DNA of 64,000 nucleotides from Dictyobacter aurantiacus (GCF_003967515.1 NZ_BIFQ01000001.1:1674001-1738000), one strand, 5' to 3'. Positions 35,889 to 45,094 are shown, counted from the first letter of the stretch. Notes: generated from the letters alone by a model not told the origin. Numbers and translations: made by a program.

Positions 35889-35953
35889 AAAAAAGATGGG
35901 TTGGAGCAAAAACGCACGTCTGAGGCGCATTTTTGCTCCAACCCATCTTTTTT
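35889..35953. terminator. Bidirectional terminator, 24-bp perfect stem
   Basis: AAAAAAGATGGGTTGGAGC... (35889-35912) pairs perfectly with 35930-35953, giving six A residues on the left and six T on the right. It ends the operon starting at 28962 or 33617. Confidence 0.9.
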
Positions 35954-36280
35954 GAACACAATTCTTCACATGGTGTACCCGATCTAATCATAAGGGTCAG
36001 GTAGTTGCAGAAATAGCTTTGATCTGCTAAAGTAGCAGCACAATAGTTGATAAATGCCCGGAACAGCTATAGATCGGCACAAAAAGTCTGTGGGCCGAAT
36101 ATTGCGGTGCAAAGAGAGGCCAGCTATAAAAGCTAATCCGGTAGCATTAAAACCAGCAGGTAATATTTAAAATACGAATTTACGGTTTCTACTTATCCAG
36201 CGGGCATATATAAAAACGTCACAGCACCATTCTTTTTCATTGTTATAGCGACACACCCATTTATTATCTGCGAGAGATGT
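35954..36280. other. Intergenic region before the second kinase-less receptor
   Basis: No gene is supported. The stretch 36055-36160 contains several short complementary segments and TGCAAAG, CCGGTAGC elements, which gives it the look of a structured leader, but I cannot match it to a known riboswitch. TTGTTA (36240) and TATTAT (36262) are a possible promoter 16 bases apart. Confidence 0.3.
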
Positions 36281-37981
36281 ATGAATAATCAGCCAGAAGC
36301 ATTCAACTCGCCCTCCCTTCCAAAGGTGGGAGAACCAGAGACAGAAAACCAACGCATAGCTCCTCGCTTGAGGCCTAAAACAAAACGGCGGAGTCTTCTG
36401 CCACTACAGTCAAGCGCATCTACCACCCCGACATCCTCATCCGTAGATGACGCAGGCACAGATACCTCCCAATCCTTTATCCAGACGCCAGAGCCATGGG
36501 CAATGCCTGGAACACAAGCGTTGTCATCATCACAACGTGAAAATCCGCCTCGGCAGATCTCCTGGCATGAAATGGCCACGCAGGCCTTTCAGGAGGCCCA
36601 GCAATCGAGGGGTGAAACCACCACCCGGGAATCCCTATCTCCAGTTCAGCCGCCACTACCAGATACACCTGAAACGCTTGCGCCGCCGGTACAAACGCCA
36701 TCAAGCAAGCAGACCGGTGGCCACACATCACAGCTCAATAAGCCGAAATTCTCGAAATCAGCGTTCTCTAAGAGAAATAATCAGCGTACAGGCGAGGCGG
36801 GTACACCCACAGCCGGCCTGGACGATGCTGGTATGAATAGGCAGGCCGATCTTAAACCATCGGGCAACCCTAACGACACGACCGACAACCTACCATCCAG
36901 TTCCAACGCTACCCGGAATCTGGGCAACACTGGTATCTTGCCGGGCCCAACTGGAACCCCGGGTAAAACCGGCACACTGATGCACCCGGCGGGCGAGTAT
37001 AGCGGCGATACCGGCATGCTCAAGCTCAACCAGGCGGTCAAAGTTGTGCGCATCCCCGTCGCCGGCAAACCGGGCGAATATAAGACGGGTATTCTACCCA
37101 TGTTAGCGCAAAGCGATACCAGCGCGCTACCACCTACGACTCCACCACAAAACCAGACCTGGCAGCAGAAAGTTAAGCAACACAGCAAGTTTATAGCGCT
37201 GGCCACCTTCATCGTGCTGATCATCTTCAGCTCTGGTATCTATCTACTCACCCGTACGACAGGTCACACCACGGCCAGCGTAAATGCCGTGAAAAGCTCA
37301 ATAAAACAGGTCAGCCTGAACGCGACAGCCACAGCCAATGTCCAGGCTACGGCCACTTTTGAGCAATCGCTGCTTATTAATGACTCACTGAGCTCAAATA
37401 CCAGGGAATGGTTAACGACACAGAATCGCGATGATCTCACCAAAAAAGGCATCAAGATTTTTTTCCAGGATAATGCCTATCACATTAGTTCAACCGCGAC
37501 CGGCGGCATTGCCTACTTCGCAGACGCGCTCCTGGTAAACGAGATAACACCCGCCAACTTTACATTTAGTGTGGACGCTCAGCAGATCAAAGGCGATGAG
37601 AATAGTCAGTATAACTTCTATGGCCTGCTGTTTAGCTATATAGAGATCAATCGGCAGCCTATCTCCTATGCATTTCGGGTCATCAACAATAAAGCTGATC
37701 GAAGGTACGAATTCTGTACCTTCGACAATCGCAGGCAAGAACACAAATGGTCCGACCCCATATGGAAGAAAGCAACCGGGAAAGAGTTCCATAACGGGAA
37801 GGGAAAAAACAATTTGAAGGTCCAGGTGAAAGACCATACCTTTACATTTTACGTCAATGGTCAGAAGCTCGGCTCGATAAGGGATACTAAATATGGACCC
37901 GGATCGATCGGCTTAGGGGTCAATGGTTTGCCAGCTGGCTCCGAGGTAGCTTTCACCAATCTCTTGCTGACAAAAAATTGA
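36281..37981 (+). CDS. Kinase-less receptor-like membrane protein 2
   Basis: This 566-residue paralogue of the protein at 33617-35356 has the same plan: N-terminal FNSPSLPK, a RPKTKRRSL motif in place of RHKTSLRGL, a disordered Pro/Ser/Thr-rich cytosolic part, the near-identical juxtamembrane block GEYSGDTGMLKLN / VKVVRIPVAG / YKTGILP, a transmembrane helix at about 301-325 and an external lectin-like domain (NDSLSSNTREWLT ... GPGSIGLGVNG). Even the DNA of the juxtamembrane block is largely the same, so the duplication is fairly young. The start ATG follows GAGAGATGT. It has its own upstream region, separated from the operon before it by a terminator. Confidence 0.85.
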   Translation: MNNQPEAFNSPSLPKVGEPETENQRIAPRLRPKTKRRSLLPLQSSASTTPTSSSVDDAGTDTSQSFIQTPEPWAMPGTQALSSSQRENPPRQISWHEMATQAFQEAQQSRGETTTRESLSPVQPPLPDTPETLAPPVQTPSSKQTGGHTSQLNKPKFSKSAFSKRNNQRTGEAGTPTAGLDDAGMNRQADLKPSGNPNDTTDNLPSSSNATRNLGNTGILPGPTGTPGKTGTLMHPAGEYSGDTGMLKLNQAVKVVRIPVAGKPGEYKTGILPMLAQSDTSALPPTTPPQNQTWQQKVKQHSKFIALATFIVLIIFSSGIYLLTRTTGHTTASVNAVKSSIKQVSLNATATANVQATATFEQSLLINDSLSSNTREWLTTQNRDDLTKKGIKIFFQDNAYHISSTATGGIAYFADALLVNEITPANFTFSVDAQQIKGDENSQYNFYGLLFSYIEINRQPISYAFRVINNKADRRYEFCTFDNRRQEHKWSDPIWKKATGKEFHNGKGKNNLKVQVKDHTFTFYVNGQKLGSIRDTKYGPGSIGLGVNGLPAGSEVAFTNLLLTKN

Positions 37982-38151
37982 TTTTAGCCTTATTGTGACT
38001 ATACAATGGGGGTGTTCTCGTACAGGCATCGATGCGCTGGTTTGTGGCTTGCAGAATTGTACCCATTGGCCCACATATCCTAAAAATCGCTATAGAGAGA
38101 TAAAAGATTTGATTGTGCCTGATTTACTACGTCAATATAGATGTGTCCATT

Positions 38152-38198
38152 TGTAAATAGCTTATTGCTATAACTTCCATAGCGGGCAGCTATTTACA
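38152..38198 (+). promoter_or_regulatory. Nested hairpin in the leader of the ABC transporter operon
   Basis: TGTAAATAGCT (38152-38162) pairs perfectly with AGCTATTTACA (38188-38198); inside the loop GCTAT pairs with ATAGC. It lies about 100 bases before the ATPase start and may be an attenuator or operator. Nothing else is recognised in 37982-38297. Confidence 0.4.
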
Positions 38199-38297
38199 GG
38201 TGAACAGCAAGTGGTCAACCATAAACGTATATCACGTAAGGCAAGTGCCAGGATTATCCATAGCAATACTCATTACCATAACAAAGGGATATTAAGT

Positions 38298-39158
38298 ATG
38301 ACGATGTACCCTGAACCAAATGCATCTAGCAGTTCGGCGCCGGTGGAACAGTATAACTATCCTGTTCCGGCTCAGACAAATACTGCATATGCCGTGGTTA
38401 GCCGCAATCTTGTGCGTCAGTTTGATCAGAAGCTGGCGGTCAATAATCTCAATCTGGCGGTACGGCCGGGGGAGTTCTTTGGCTTTCTTGGTCCCAATGG
38501 CGCGGGCAAATCGACAACCATTAAGATGATGGTAGGACTACTGCGACCAAGCTCCGGCAATGTCTGGGTTGGCGGTGTCGATGTCTGGCAAGATCCGTTG
38601 CGGGCACGCGCGCTAATGGGTGTACTCCCCGAGTACTTAAACCTCTATGAGCGTCTCTCTGGTCGTGAATTTATCACCTTCTCGGGACACATGTATGGCG
38701 TGGCCGAGGCCGACATCCAGAGGCGCACGGAAGAACTGCTGCAGGTGTTGGATCTGAGCAATGATGCCGACAAGTTAATCGTCGACTATTCGGTTGGTAT
38801 GCGCAAGAAAGCCGCGCTGGCAGCGGCCATCATCCATCGTCCCCAGGTACTCTTCCTCGATGAGCCATTCGAGGGCATTGATCCCGTCAGTTCGCGCGTC
38901 ATTCGCGATATCCTCCATGATCTGACGCGCCGTGGCACCACCATCTTCTTCTCATCGCACATCATGGAAGTGGTTGAGCGCCTCTGTACGCGTGTGGGCA
39001 TCATCAATCAAGGGGTACTGGTGGCTGAAGGCACCCTGCAGGAACTGCGTGAGCGTGCCAGCGGCAGCGGGGGTAGTAAAGACGCCACCCTGGAAGACAT
39101 CTTCTTGAACGTGATCGGTGTGCGCAACGAGAACCACAATTTAAGCTGGCTGGATTAG
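38298..39158 (+). CDS. ABC transporter ATP-binding protein (ABC-2 type exporter)
   Basis: The start ATG 38298, with AAGGG upstream, gives 286 residues; the longer frame from 38211 has no ribosome site. Walker A is GPNGAGKST (65-73), the signature is SVGMRKKAALAAA in place of LSGGQ, as usual in ABC-2 exporters of the CcmA/NatA type, Walker B is VLFLDEPFEGIDP and the switch His is in FFSSHIMEVVERL. It overlaps the transcription unit of the permease gene 9 bases downstream. The exporter probably moves a lipid, drug or peptide. Its place next to the kinase-less receptors is suggestive only. Confidence 0.92.
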   Translation: MTMYPEPNASSSSAPVEQYNYPVPAQTNTAYAVVSRNLVRQFDQKLAVNNLNLAVRPGEFFGFLGPNGAGKSTTIKMMVGLLRPSSGNVWVGGVDVWQDPLRARALMGVLPEYLNLYERLSGREFITFSGHMYGVAEADIQRRTEELLQVLDLSNDADKLIVDYSVGMRKKAALAAAIIHRPQVLFLDEPFEGIDPVSSRVIRDILHDLTRRGTTIFFSSHIMEVVERLCTRVGIINQGVLVAEGTLQELRERASGSGGSKDATLEDIFLNVIGVRNENHNLSWLD

Positions 39159-39167
39159 GAGGATATC

Positions 39168-40847
39168 GTGCTTATCCACGGTGATAAACTTCGCTGGTTA
39201 TTCTGGCTGCGCTGGAAGATGTTTACGCGCAGCTTTACACGCGGCAATAAGGTCGGTCGCATCATCGGCACCATCTTTCTCGCCTTGTTTGTGCTGGGTA
39301 TGGGCGTAACCATCGCCGCAGGGACTTTTTTTGCCTATCGTCTCCTGCCCGAACCGGCTAATGCCGAGGTGCTCTTCCTGGTTCTGACGGGCATTTTCTT
39401 GCTCTGGCTGATTCTGCCGCTACTAGAGTTTACAACCAACGAAGGGCTGGACATCTCCAAACTGGCGCTCTTCCCTCTGACCAGGGGTGAACTGATGCTA
39501 AGCCTGGTCTTCTCGACCCTGCTGGATATTCCAACGGTGGGCCTGATTATCGCCCTGGCGGCGGTGGTGGCGGGCTGGGCCACATCAATTCCACTGGCCT
39601 TGATGGCGCTGCTGAGTATGCTGGTGTTTTATGTGCAGCTGGTCGCCGCCAGTCAGCTGGTGCTGGCCTTGCTACAGAAGGTATTGCAGAGCCGCCGCTT
39701 CCGCGATCTCAGCGTGATCCTGATCGTTCTGCTCTCATCCAGCGGCTACCTGTGCCAGTTCGCCGTGCGCGGCTTTATCAACAGGGGCTTTTACGATACG
39801 TTGTTACAGGCGCACATCTCACCCTACCTGCAGTGGTTGCCTCCCGGCATGGCGGCCCGTACCATCCAGCAGGCGGCGGTAGGCAACTGGCTGATGAGCG
39901 CAGTATGGCTGCTGGCGCTGATTATAATCACGTTCCTGTTCCTCTTCTTCTGGCAGATGATTGTGGAGCGAGGCTTGACCACAGCGGAGAGCGCGGGAAC
40001 GGCCAGGACGGTACGTCACCAGAACGTAGTCGGAGCGACCTCGGGCAACGTACTGACGCGCCGCATCCCGGTCCAGGTCAAGGCCATGCTGGAGAAAGAC
40101 CTGAAGTACTTCTGGCGCGATCCACAGATCAAGGCCGTCTTCCTACAATCGATGGTATCGCTGGTCTTCCTGGTTCTGTACTTTAGCTTTAGCTTTTTCA
40201 ATAACAGCGGCACCAATAGCGCACGCCTCTTCACGCGGATAGGACCCTGGACCGTGCTGGTCGCGCCGCTGTTCCTGATGCTCACACTCTACACCCTGTC
40301 CTATAACTCGCTGGGATTTGAGCGGCAGGGCATTACGACCCTCTTCCTGTTCCCGATCAATCCCAAATATATTCTCTGGGGTAAGAATATCGCGATCTTC
40401 ATAGTGGGACTGGTAGAGATCTGCGTGCTGATTCTGATCGCGGCCATCATCACCAAAGCCTGGGCCTTTATAGGACCGGCTCTCGTGCTCGGACTGGCGG
40501 CCATGGGCATCATCCTGGGCATTGGCAATTTCACCAGCGTCTACCTGCCACAGAAGATGCGCCTGGCGCGGCGTGGCTTCCAGACCTCTTCCAACCTGTC
40601 GGCGGAGGGAGGCTGTCTACGCGCCATTATGTCTATGGTAGCCACGATGCTCATGCTCGTCCTGCTCATACCGGCGGCTGCGGCGGTCGCGGTCCCCATC
40701 TTCTTCCACATTGAGTGGATCTGGATCTTAACGCTCCCCGCATCCCTACTCTATGGAGCCGCCTTCTACATCATTGTTACCAACATAGTCGCTCCACGTA
40801 TCCTTAAACAGGCGCCCGAAATTGCCGGGGTTATATCCAAAGAGTAG
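39168..40847 (+). CDS. ABC-2 type transporter permease
   Basis: The 559-residue protein starts at GTG 39168 with AGGAGG upstream. It has about twelve hydrophobic helices, twice the usual ABC-2 number, and looks like a permease with two halves: helices at 30-55, 65-90, 110-160, 190-265, then 330-380, 400-450 and 480-550. A conserved LEKDLKYFWRDPQIKAVFLQSM segment opens the second half, as in large ABC-2 proteins of Firmicutes and Chloroflexota. It forms the exporter with the ATPase encoded just before. A perfect palindrome that can act as terminator follows. Confidence 0.85.
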   Translation: MLIHGDKLRWLFWLRWKMFTRSFTRGNKVGRIIGTIFLALFVLGMGVTIAAGTFFAYRLLPEPANAEVLFLVLTGIFLLWLILPLLEFTTNEGLDISKLALFPLTRGELMLSLVFSTLLDIPTVGLIIALAAVVAGWATSIPLALMALLSMLVFYVQLVAASQLVLALLQKVLQSRRFRDLSVILIVLLSSSGYLCQFAVRGFINRGFYDTLLQAHISPYLQWLPPGMAARTIQQAAVGNWLMSAVWLLALIIITFLFLFFWQMIVERGLTTAESAGTARTVRHQNVVGATSGNVLTRRIPVQVKAMLEKDLKYFWRDPQIKAVFLQSMVSLVFLVLYFSFSFFNNSGTNSARLFTRIGPWTVLVAPLFLMLTLYTLSYNSLGFERQGITTLFLFPINPKYILWGKNIAIFIVGLVEICVLILIAAIITKAWAFIGPALVLGLAAMGIILGIGNFTSVYLPQKMRLARRGFQTSSNLSAEGGCLRAIMSMVATMLMLVLLIPAAAAVAVPIFFHIEWIWILTLPASLLYGAAFYIIVTNIVAPRILKQAPEIAGVISKE

Positions 40848-40910
40848 ACGCCCACACACAAAAAGTTACAATAAATATAGTCAGGTCGCTTCTGATGGCG
40901 ATAAAAAAAT

Positions 40911-40944
40911 TGCTCGCTGCAGTTCTTAAGAACTGCAGCGAGCA
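40911..40944. terminator. Perfect 34-nt palindrome, bidirectional terminator
   Basis: TGCTCGCTGCAGTTCTT and its exact complement form a 17-bp stem without loop; a run of seven A residues lies just to the left (reverse-strand T run) and ATTTAG to the right. It ends the ABC transporter operon. Confidence 0.75.
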
Positions 40945-41288
40945 TTTAGAGCCTTAACTGCAAACACACACTCTCTCTCATAGACGGTGCTAAAAACCAG
41001 GATTCTTACTGTTCTCAGTGCCCGTGTAAATTGTGCCTGCGTCTCTCACTTATATAGTTGTCTTTTTTTAAAATTGGTTACGGCCAAAACGATTATATTT
41101 TTAACCAATATTATTTTTTCTTTACCGTCTCAGACCATCCATCATTGTTCACTATATACCTGGTAGGAAATACCAATAAGCCAATCAGGTAGTACCTGTT
41201 AAATTTCTCGCGTTTGACCCGTACCTAATATAGAGGGAATGATAAATATTAAAGGATGAGACTGCATTATTGTAAGAAGGGCTACTTT
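40945..41288. other. AT-rich intergenic region upstream of the ECF sigma gene
   Basis: No gene is supported. It is AT-rich with an ATTGGTTA...TAACCAAT inverted repeat around 41078-41118 and a TTGACC at 41214 that lacks a matching -10 box at normal spacing; it may be an ECF-type promoter. Confidence 0.35.
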
Positions 41289-41987
41289 ATGTTTTTCAGG
41301 TCACGATCTCCTGACATGGCAAACTCAGACGGAGAGGCGCAGCAGCCTGCGTTTGAGCAAACCTTGTATCAGGCCAAACAAGGGGATGGAGATGCCATCA
41401 GTGCATTGTACCGGCAATTTCTTCCAGCCATCTTTGGTTATATTGCGGCACGGGTCCCCGAAAAATCACTGGCAGAAGATCTAACATCTGAAGTATTTTT
41501 AAAAATGATCGAAGGGCTACAACAGGTGCGGGCTACTAATGAGACCGGCTTCGCAGCCTGGTTGCTGCAGATCAGTCGCGTGACTATTGCTGGCTATTAT
41601 CGTGGGCAAGCCAGGCAACCAGAACCCGTTTCATTGACGCCAATGGATAAGGATGCTACGTGGCATGACGGCATTGGCGAACTACCAGACAACCATCCAG
41701 CGACGGATCCGGTGTACCAGTTCGAGCAACGCGATGAATGGAGGAGCGTCGTACAGGCCATGAATACATTGACCGAAGAGCAACGCCAGGTGATTGTCGG
41801 GCGGCTGATCATCGGTTACGATGTGGCAACGGTAGCAGAAATGATTGGGAAAAAAGCCAACGCGGTCAAAGCGCTTCAATTTCGCGCATTGCAGAGTCTC
41901 CAGCGAGCTCTCAATCCACAGCCAAAAACAAAACAGGCCAAAAAGCAGCACCCTGGCAAGTGGCAGCATCAGGAGGTCAAACCATGA
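41289..41987 (+). CDS. ECF-type RNA polymerase sigma factor
   Basis: Starting at ATG 41289 (GAAGG upstream) the protein has 232 residues. Region 2 covers about 35-100 (ALYRQFLPAIFGYIAARV ... AEDLTSEVFLKMIEGL), with the region 2.4 part AWLLQISRVTIAGYYRGQ; region 4 covers about 160-215 (MNTLTEEQRQVIVGRLIIGYDVATVAEMIGKKANAVKALQFRAL). The stop overlaps the ATG of the next gene (ATGA), so sigma and membrane anti-sigma-like protein are translationally coupled. It probably directs an envelope stress or development regulon and its own promoter. Confidence 0.93.
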   Translation: MFFRSRSPDMANSDGEAQQPAFEQTLYQAKQGDGDAISALYRQFLPAIFGYIAARVPEKSLAEDLTSEVFLKMIEGLQQVRATNETGFAAWLLQISRVTIAGYYRGQARQPEPVSLTPMDKDATWHDGIGELPDNHPATDPVYQFEQRDEWRSVVQAMNTLTEEQRQVIVGRLIIGYDVATVAEMIGKKANAVKALQFRALQSLQRALNPQPKTKQAKKQHPGKWQHQEVKP

Positions 41988-43213
41988 AGTCGCAATCAGA
42001 ACGCCTCAACGAACGATTGGAGGAACAACTTCAAGCCAGGCGGAGCACGGCGATATCAGGTAAACAGCATACCCGCGCAACCTCCAGAGATGACGAGGAG
42101 ATCAATGATTTATTGGAGATCGCGCAATATCTCCAGTCAACACCTCATACACAGGTAGACAACCAGTTCGCCCAACGCCTGGAGAGGCGCATCCGCGCAC
42201 ATGCTATCCATATCCAGCAAAAGCGCGCCAGCCGGCCCTGGTGGCAAAGGCTATTCGTGTTACGCAAGCAGATCGCGGTGGCGAGCTTAGCTATCTGTCT
42301 GCTACTAGGTGCAGGAACTGTCGCAATAGCGGCCCAAACAGCTCCCCCTTCCAGCCCTCTTTACTTGATAAAAAACCTGGAGCACAAAGCCCGGCAAGCA
42401 TTGGCGCCCTCCCAACTTGACAAGGCAGAGCAGATTCAGCAGGGTATACGTAATCAGCTCAAGGTTTTGAAGACGCTTGCCAATCCAGCGCAAGAAAAAG
42501 CCTATAATCATGAACTGCTCAGTCTGGAGCACCAGTTGCATTTAGCATCTCAGCTCATTGATGAGATTTCAGATCCAAATGATCGCAACCATGCAAATAA
42601 CGAATTGAGCAGGCTGAAAATGGAGGTCAATGCGACCCTGCACGATCTGCTCCCCATGCTCAACCACTCAGAACAGCTGGCAACGACAAATGAACTCAAT
42701 TATCAGGGAGCGCAAGTTCTTCATCTGAAGAACGCAACCGTCATGATCTCAACATCACCACATCCACAGGCGACCATTACCATTACAGGAGAAAGCTTTC
42801 AACCAGGCGCGCAGTTGTTCATCAACAATCAATTGCAGCCTGCTACCGGCATGCTCCAAAACGGAGTATATATCTTCACGCTAGATTGGAATGGTGAGCA
42901 ACAGCCCGTCACGATAGCCCTGCGCAATCCTGATGACACTCTGGCACAGACAACCATGATCACGTTCTCAACCGATGGCACATCCAATGAAAATAGGAAT
43001 CCAGAAAAAAGTGGGAACGGTGACAATGGCAGCAGCAATGGCCAGGGTAGCAGCAACGGGGGCAGTAATAGCGATGGCGGCGGTAATAGCGATGGCGGTA
43101 GTGGTAGCCATAGTAGTAGTAACGGCAGCGGTAGCGGCAACAGTAATGGTAACGGCAATGGCAATGGAGGAGGAAAAACCGACACGGCATCATCGAAATC
43201 GCATCACAAATGA
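41984..43213 (+). CDS. Membrane anti-sigma-like protein with DUF5667-like and Gly/Ser/Asn-rich regions
   Basis: The start ATG 41984 has AGGAGG and overlaps the sigma gene stop; 409 residues. The cytosolic part (1-85) contains EINDLLEIAQYLQSTP, typical of sigma-binding N-termini; one transmembrane helix follows (QIAVASLAICLLLGAGTVAIA) and then PPSSPLYLIKNLEHKARQAL with a helical region, the DUF5667 pattern. A beta-rich segment (ATITITGESFQPGAQLFIN) and a tail of about 75 residues of Gly, Ser and Asn end the protein. No zinc motif HxxxCxxC is seen. Anti-sigma function is inferred from the coupled arrangement. Confidence 0.8.
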   Translation: MKSQSERLNERLEEQLQARRSTAISGKQHTRATSRDDEEINDLLEIAQYLQSTPHTQVDNQFAQRLERRIRAHAIHIQQKRASRPWWQRLFVLRKQIAVASLAICLLLGAGTVAIAAQTAPPSSPLYLIKNLEHKARQALAPSQLDKAEQIQQGIRNQLKVLKTLANPAQEKAYNHELLSLEHQLHLASQLIDEISDPNDRNHANNELSRLKMEVNATLHDLLPMLNHSEQLATTNELNYQGAQVLHLKNATVMISTSPHPQATITITGESFQPGAQLFINNQLQPATGMLQNGVYIFTLDWNGEQQPVTIALRNPDDTLAQTTMITFSTDGTSNENRNPEKSGNGDNGSSNGQGSSNGGSNSDGGGNSDGGSGSHSSSNGSGSGNSNGNGNGNGGGKTDTASSKSHHK

Positions 43214-43264
43214 AGCCAGGTAGGATGTCGGTAATCGCTAGTTCCCACTGAAAAGATTAGATAT

Positions 43265-44200
43265 CTAGAGAAAAGTCGTACCGCCATGCTGGCGGAAGGC
43301 CGCCGGTGTCAAACCTTTACGGCGTCGGAAAAGGGTAATGAAGTACCGAACGTCAGGATAGCCGACGGTCAGGGCCACCTCTTTGACCGGCAACTGACGA
43401 TCGAGCAGGAGTTGGGCCGCGATGTCCAGGCGCAACGTTGTCAGATATGACATGATGGTTTCACCCATCACTTTCTGGAACAGGCGGCTGGTGTGGCGCT
43501 CGCTCAGATGCACCTGGGCCGCCAGATCACGGATAGAGATGGGACGCCAGTAATTGTCGCGCAGATAGCGCTCAATCATCTGGGCGACCGCCTGGTCGGG
43601 CTGACGCGAAACGGGTTGTTCGGACCGGGTCAGGGCCTCCTCATCCACCGCTGCCCTGGCAGTATCGACCAGCAGCTTGCAGACCAGGCCATTAATAATA
43701 TGTGGGTAGCCTGGATGCCGGGCCGCTACCTCCTCGGTTAATAGCTCCAGGGTACGCAGCATAGAAGAGGTACGCCTGCTCACAACGCACGGCGAAGACA
43801 TAAAAGCCGTGAGCAGATTATCTATGGACTGATTCTTCCCTGACGCATCGCTCAGAGCGGCATCCTGCGCGCCTGGCGTCAGGGTATAGGTCCAGAAATA
43901 GATACCAAGAGGTTGCGCCTCCGCAGAAATGATCTCATGGCTCACACCGGGACGCGCGATAAACACATCGCCATTACCGACGGTATACATTTCCGATCCG
44001 ACGCGGAACTGACCCTCACCCGCGAAGGCATAGCAGACCTCAAAGCACGAATGCGTATGGAGATAGTTGCGCCAGTAGCGCGGCTCAAAGAAGCCCCAGC
44101 CCAGCATCTCGCTGGCAAAGCTCCCCAGATGGATAGACAGGGCCAGGTTATTCAGTTCCATGAAGCGCTGACGCGGGACAGACGCAGATATCTCCACCAC
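43265..44200 (-). CDS. AraC family transcriptional regulator with cupin domain
   Basis: The 311-residue protein has an N-terminal cupin-like ligand domain (about 20-110; YLHTHSCFEVCYAFAGEGQF, NGDVFIARPGVSHE) and a C-terminal double helix-turn-helix (about 205-305; ISIRDLAAQVHLSERHTSRLFQKVMG and VKEVALTVGYPDVRYFITLFRRRKGLTPAAFR). Start is GTG 44200. It follows the PhyH gene after 18 bases and is co-transcribed with it, so it probably controls this dioxygenase or related sugar-type metabolism. Confidence 0.92.
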   Translation of the reverse strand: MVEISASVPRQRFMELNNLALSIHLGSFASEMLGWGFFEPRYWRNYLHTHSCFEVCYAFAGEGQFRVGSEMYTVGNGDVFIARPGVSHEIISAEAQPLGIYFWTYTLTPGAQDAALSDASGKNQSIDNLLTAFMSSPCVVSRRTSSMLRTLELLTEEVAARHPGYPHIINGLVCKLLVDTARAAVDEEALTRSEQPVSRQPDQAVAQMIERYLRDNYWRPISIRDLAAQVHLSERHTSRLFQKVMGETIMSYLTTLRLDIAAQLLLDRQLPVKEVALTVGYPDVRYFITLFRRRKGLTPAAFRQHGGTTFL

Positions 44201-44218
44201 AGTACAACCTTTACTACG

Positions 44219-44968
44219 CTAGTGAGCTTCCAGAGGATCAATACCGCGCAGCATCATCCCCTGTCCACGAGACTTATGGGTATCTACCGTCGGCGGATCC
44301 TGCGGATCGCGCATCTGAATGAGCAGGGTCGTCCGCGCCTCATTACTGACGTTGACACCGGAGCCATGGATCGTCAGATAGCTGAAGAACAGCACGTCGC
44401 CGGCCTCGGCGGCACAGGGCTGAGCAGATTCCAGTGGATACTGCTCCAGGGGGAGATGCCAGCTACCCTCGGCCTCGTGTGGCACGGGACCCAACTTGTG
44501 AGAGCCAGGCACGACGCGTACGCAGCCCTTTTCCAGGGGAGCATCATCAAAGTGCAGGATCGCCGCGATCATACTATGGTTTTGATGTGGAAAAAAAGGA
44601 TGATCCTGGTGCATCGGGAAGGGAGATCCCTTCTCTGGCGGCTTCACAAACATCTTATTGTGATGTAGCTGCACGTTCGGACTACCGATAATATCGGCCG
44701 CGATCCCCGTAATGCGCTCGTCGACCAGCAAACGTGTGAAGGCCGCGGACTGAAATTGCACATCGTGGCAATGCAGGATTCTGGTCGCCATTGTCGCATT
44801 CGTGCGGGCGCTGCCCCAGGTAGCATCGATGTCATGATCACGAGATAGACGATCAACCAGGTTATGGCACTCCAGACGGTAGGCCGCAGCCTCCTCCTTC
44901 GACAATACCCCTTTGACCAGAATATAGCCATTCTCTCGATAAAACGCAAGCTGCTCTGCTGTAAGCAT
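44219..44968 (-). CDS. Phytanoyl-CoA dioxygenase (PhyH) family protein
   Basis: The 249-residue protein is an Fe(II)/2-oxoglutarate oxygenase. The metal triad is His120 and Asp122 in PMHQDHPFF and His201 in LTIHGSGVN; Arg212 in EARTTLL should bind 2-oxoglutarate. Length and the start LTAEQLAFYRENGYILVKGVL are typical. The first gene of a two-gene operon with an AraC regulator. The substrate is not known; bacterial members act on small hydroxylated metabolites, lipids or ectoine-like compounds. GGGAGG precedes the start. Confidence 0.92.
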   Translation of the reverse strand: MLTAEQLAFYRENGYILVKGVLSKEEAAAYRLECHNLVDRLSRDHDIDATWGSARTNATMATRILHCHDVQFQSAAFTRLLVDERITGIAADIIGSPNVQLHHNKMFVKPPEKGSPFPMHQDHPFFPHQNHSMIAAILHFDDAPLEKGCVRVVPGSHKLGPVPHEAEGSWHLPLEQYPLESAQPCAAEAGDVLFFSYLTIHGSGVNVSNEARTTLLIQMRDPQDPPTVDTHKSRGQGMMLRGIDPLEAH

Positions 44969-45094
44969 GTCGGTCCTCCCTGTCCAATAACACTATAGGT
45001 GAATAAGTAAGAACAAAACTCTATACAGATATTCTAAACAGCGGGTACCGAACGTACAAGAAAGGAGAAGGACAGAGTTGTTTGTAAAACGGAC

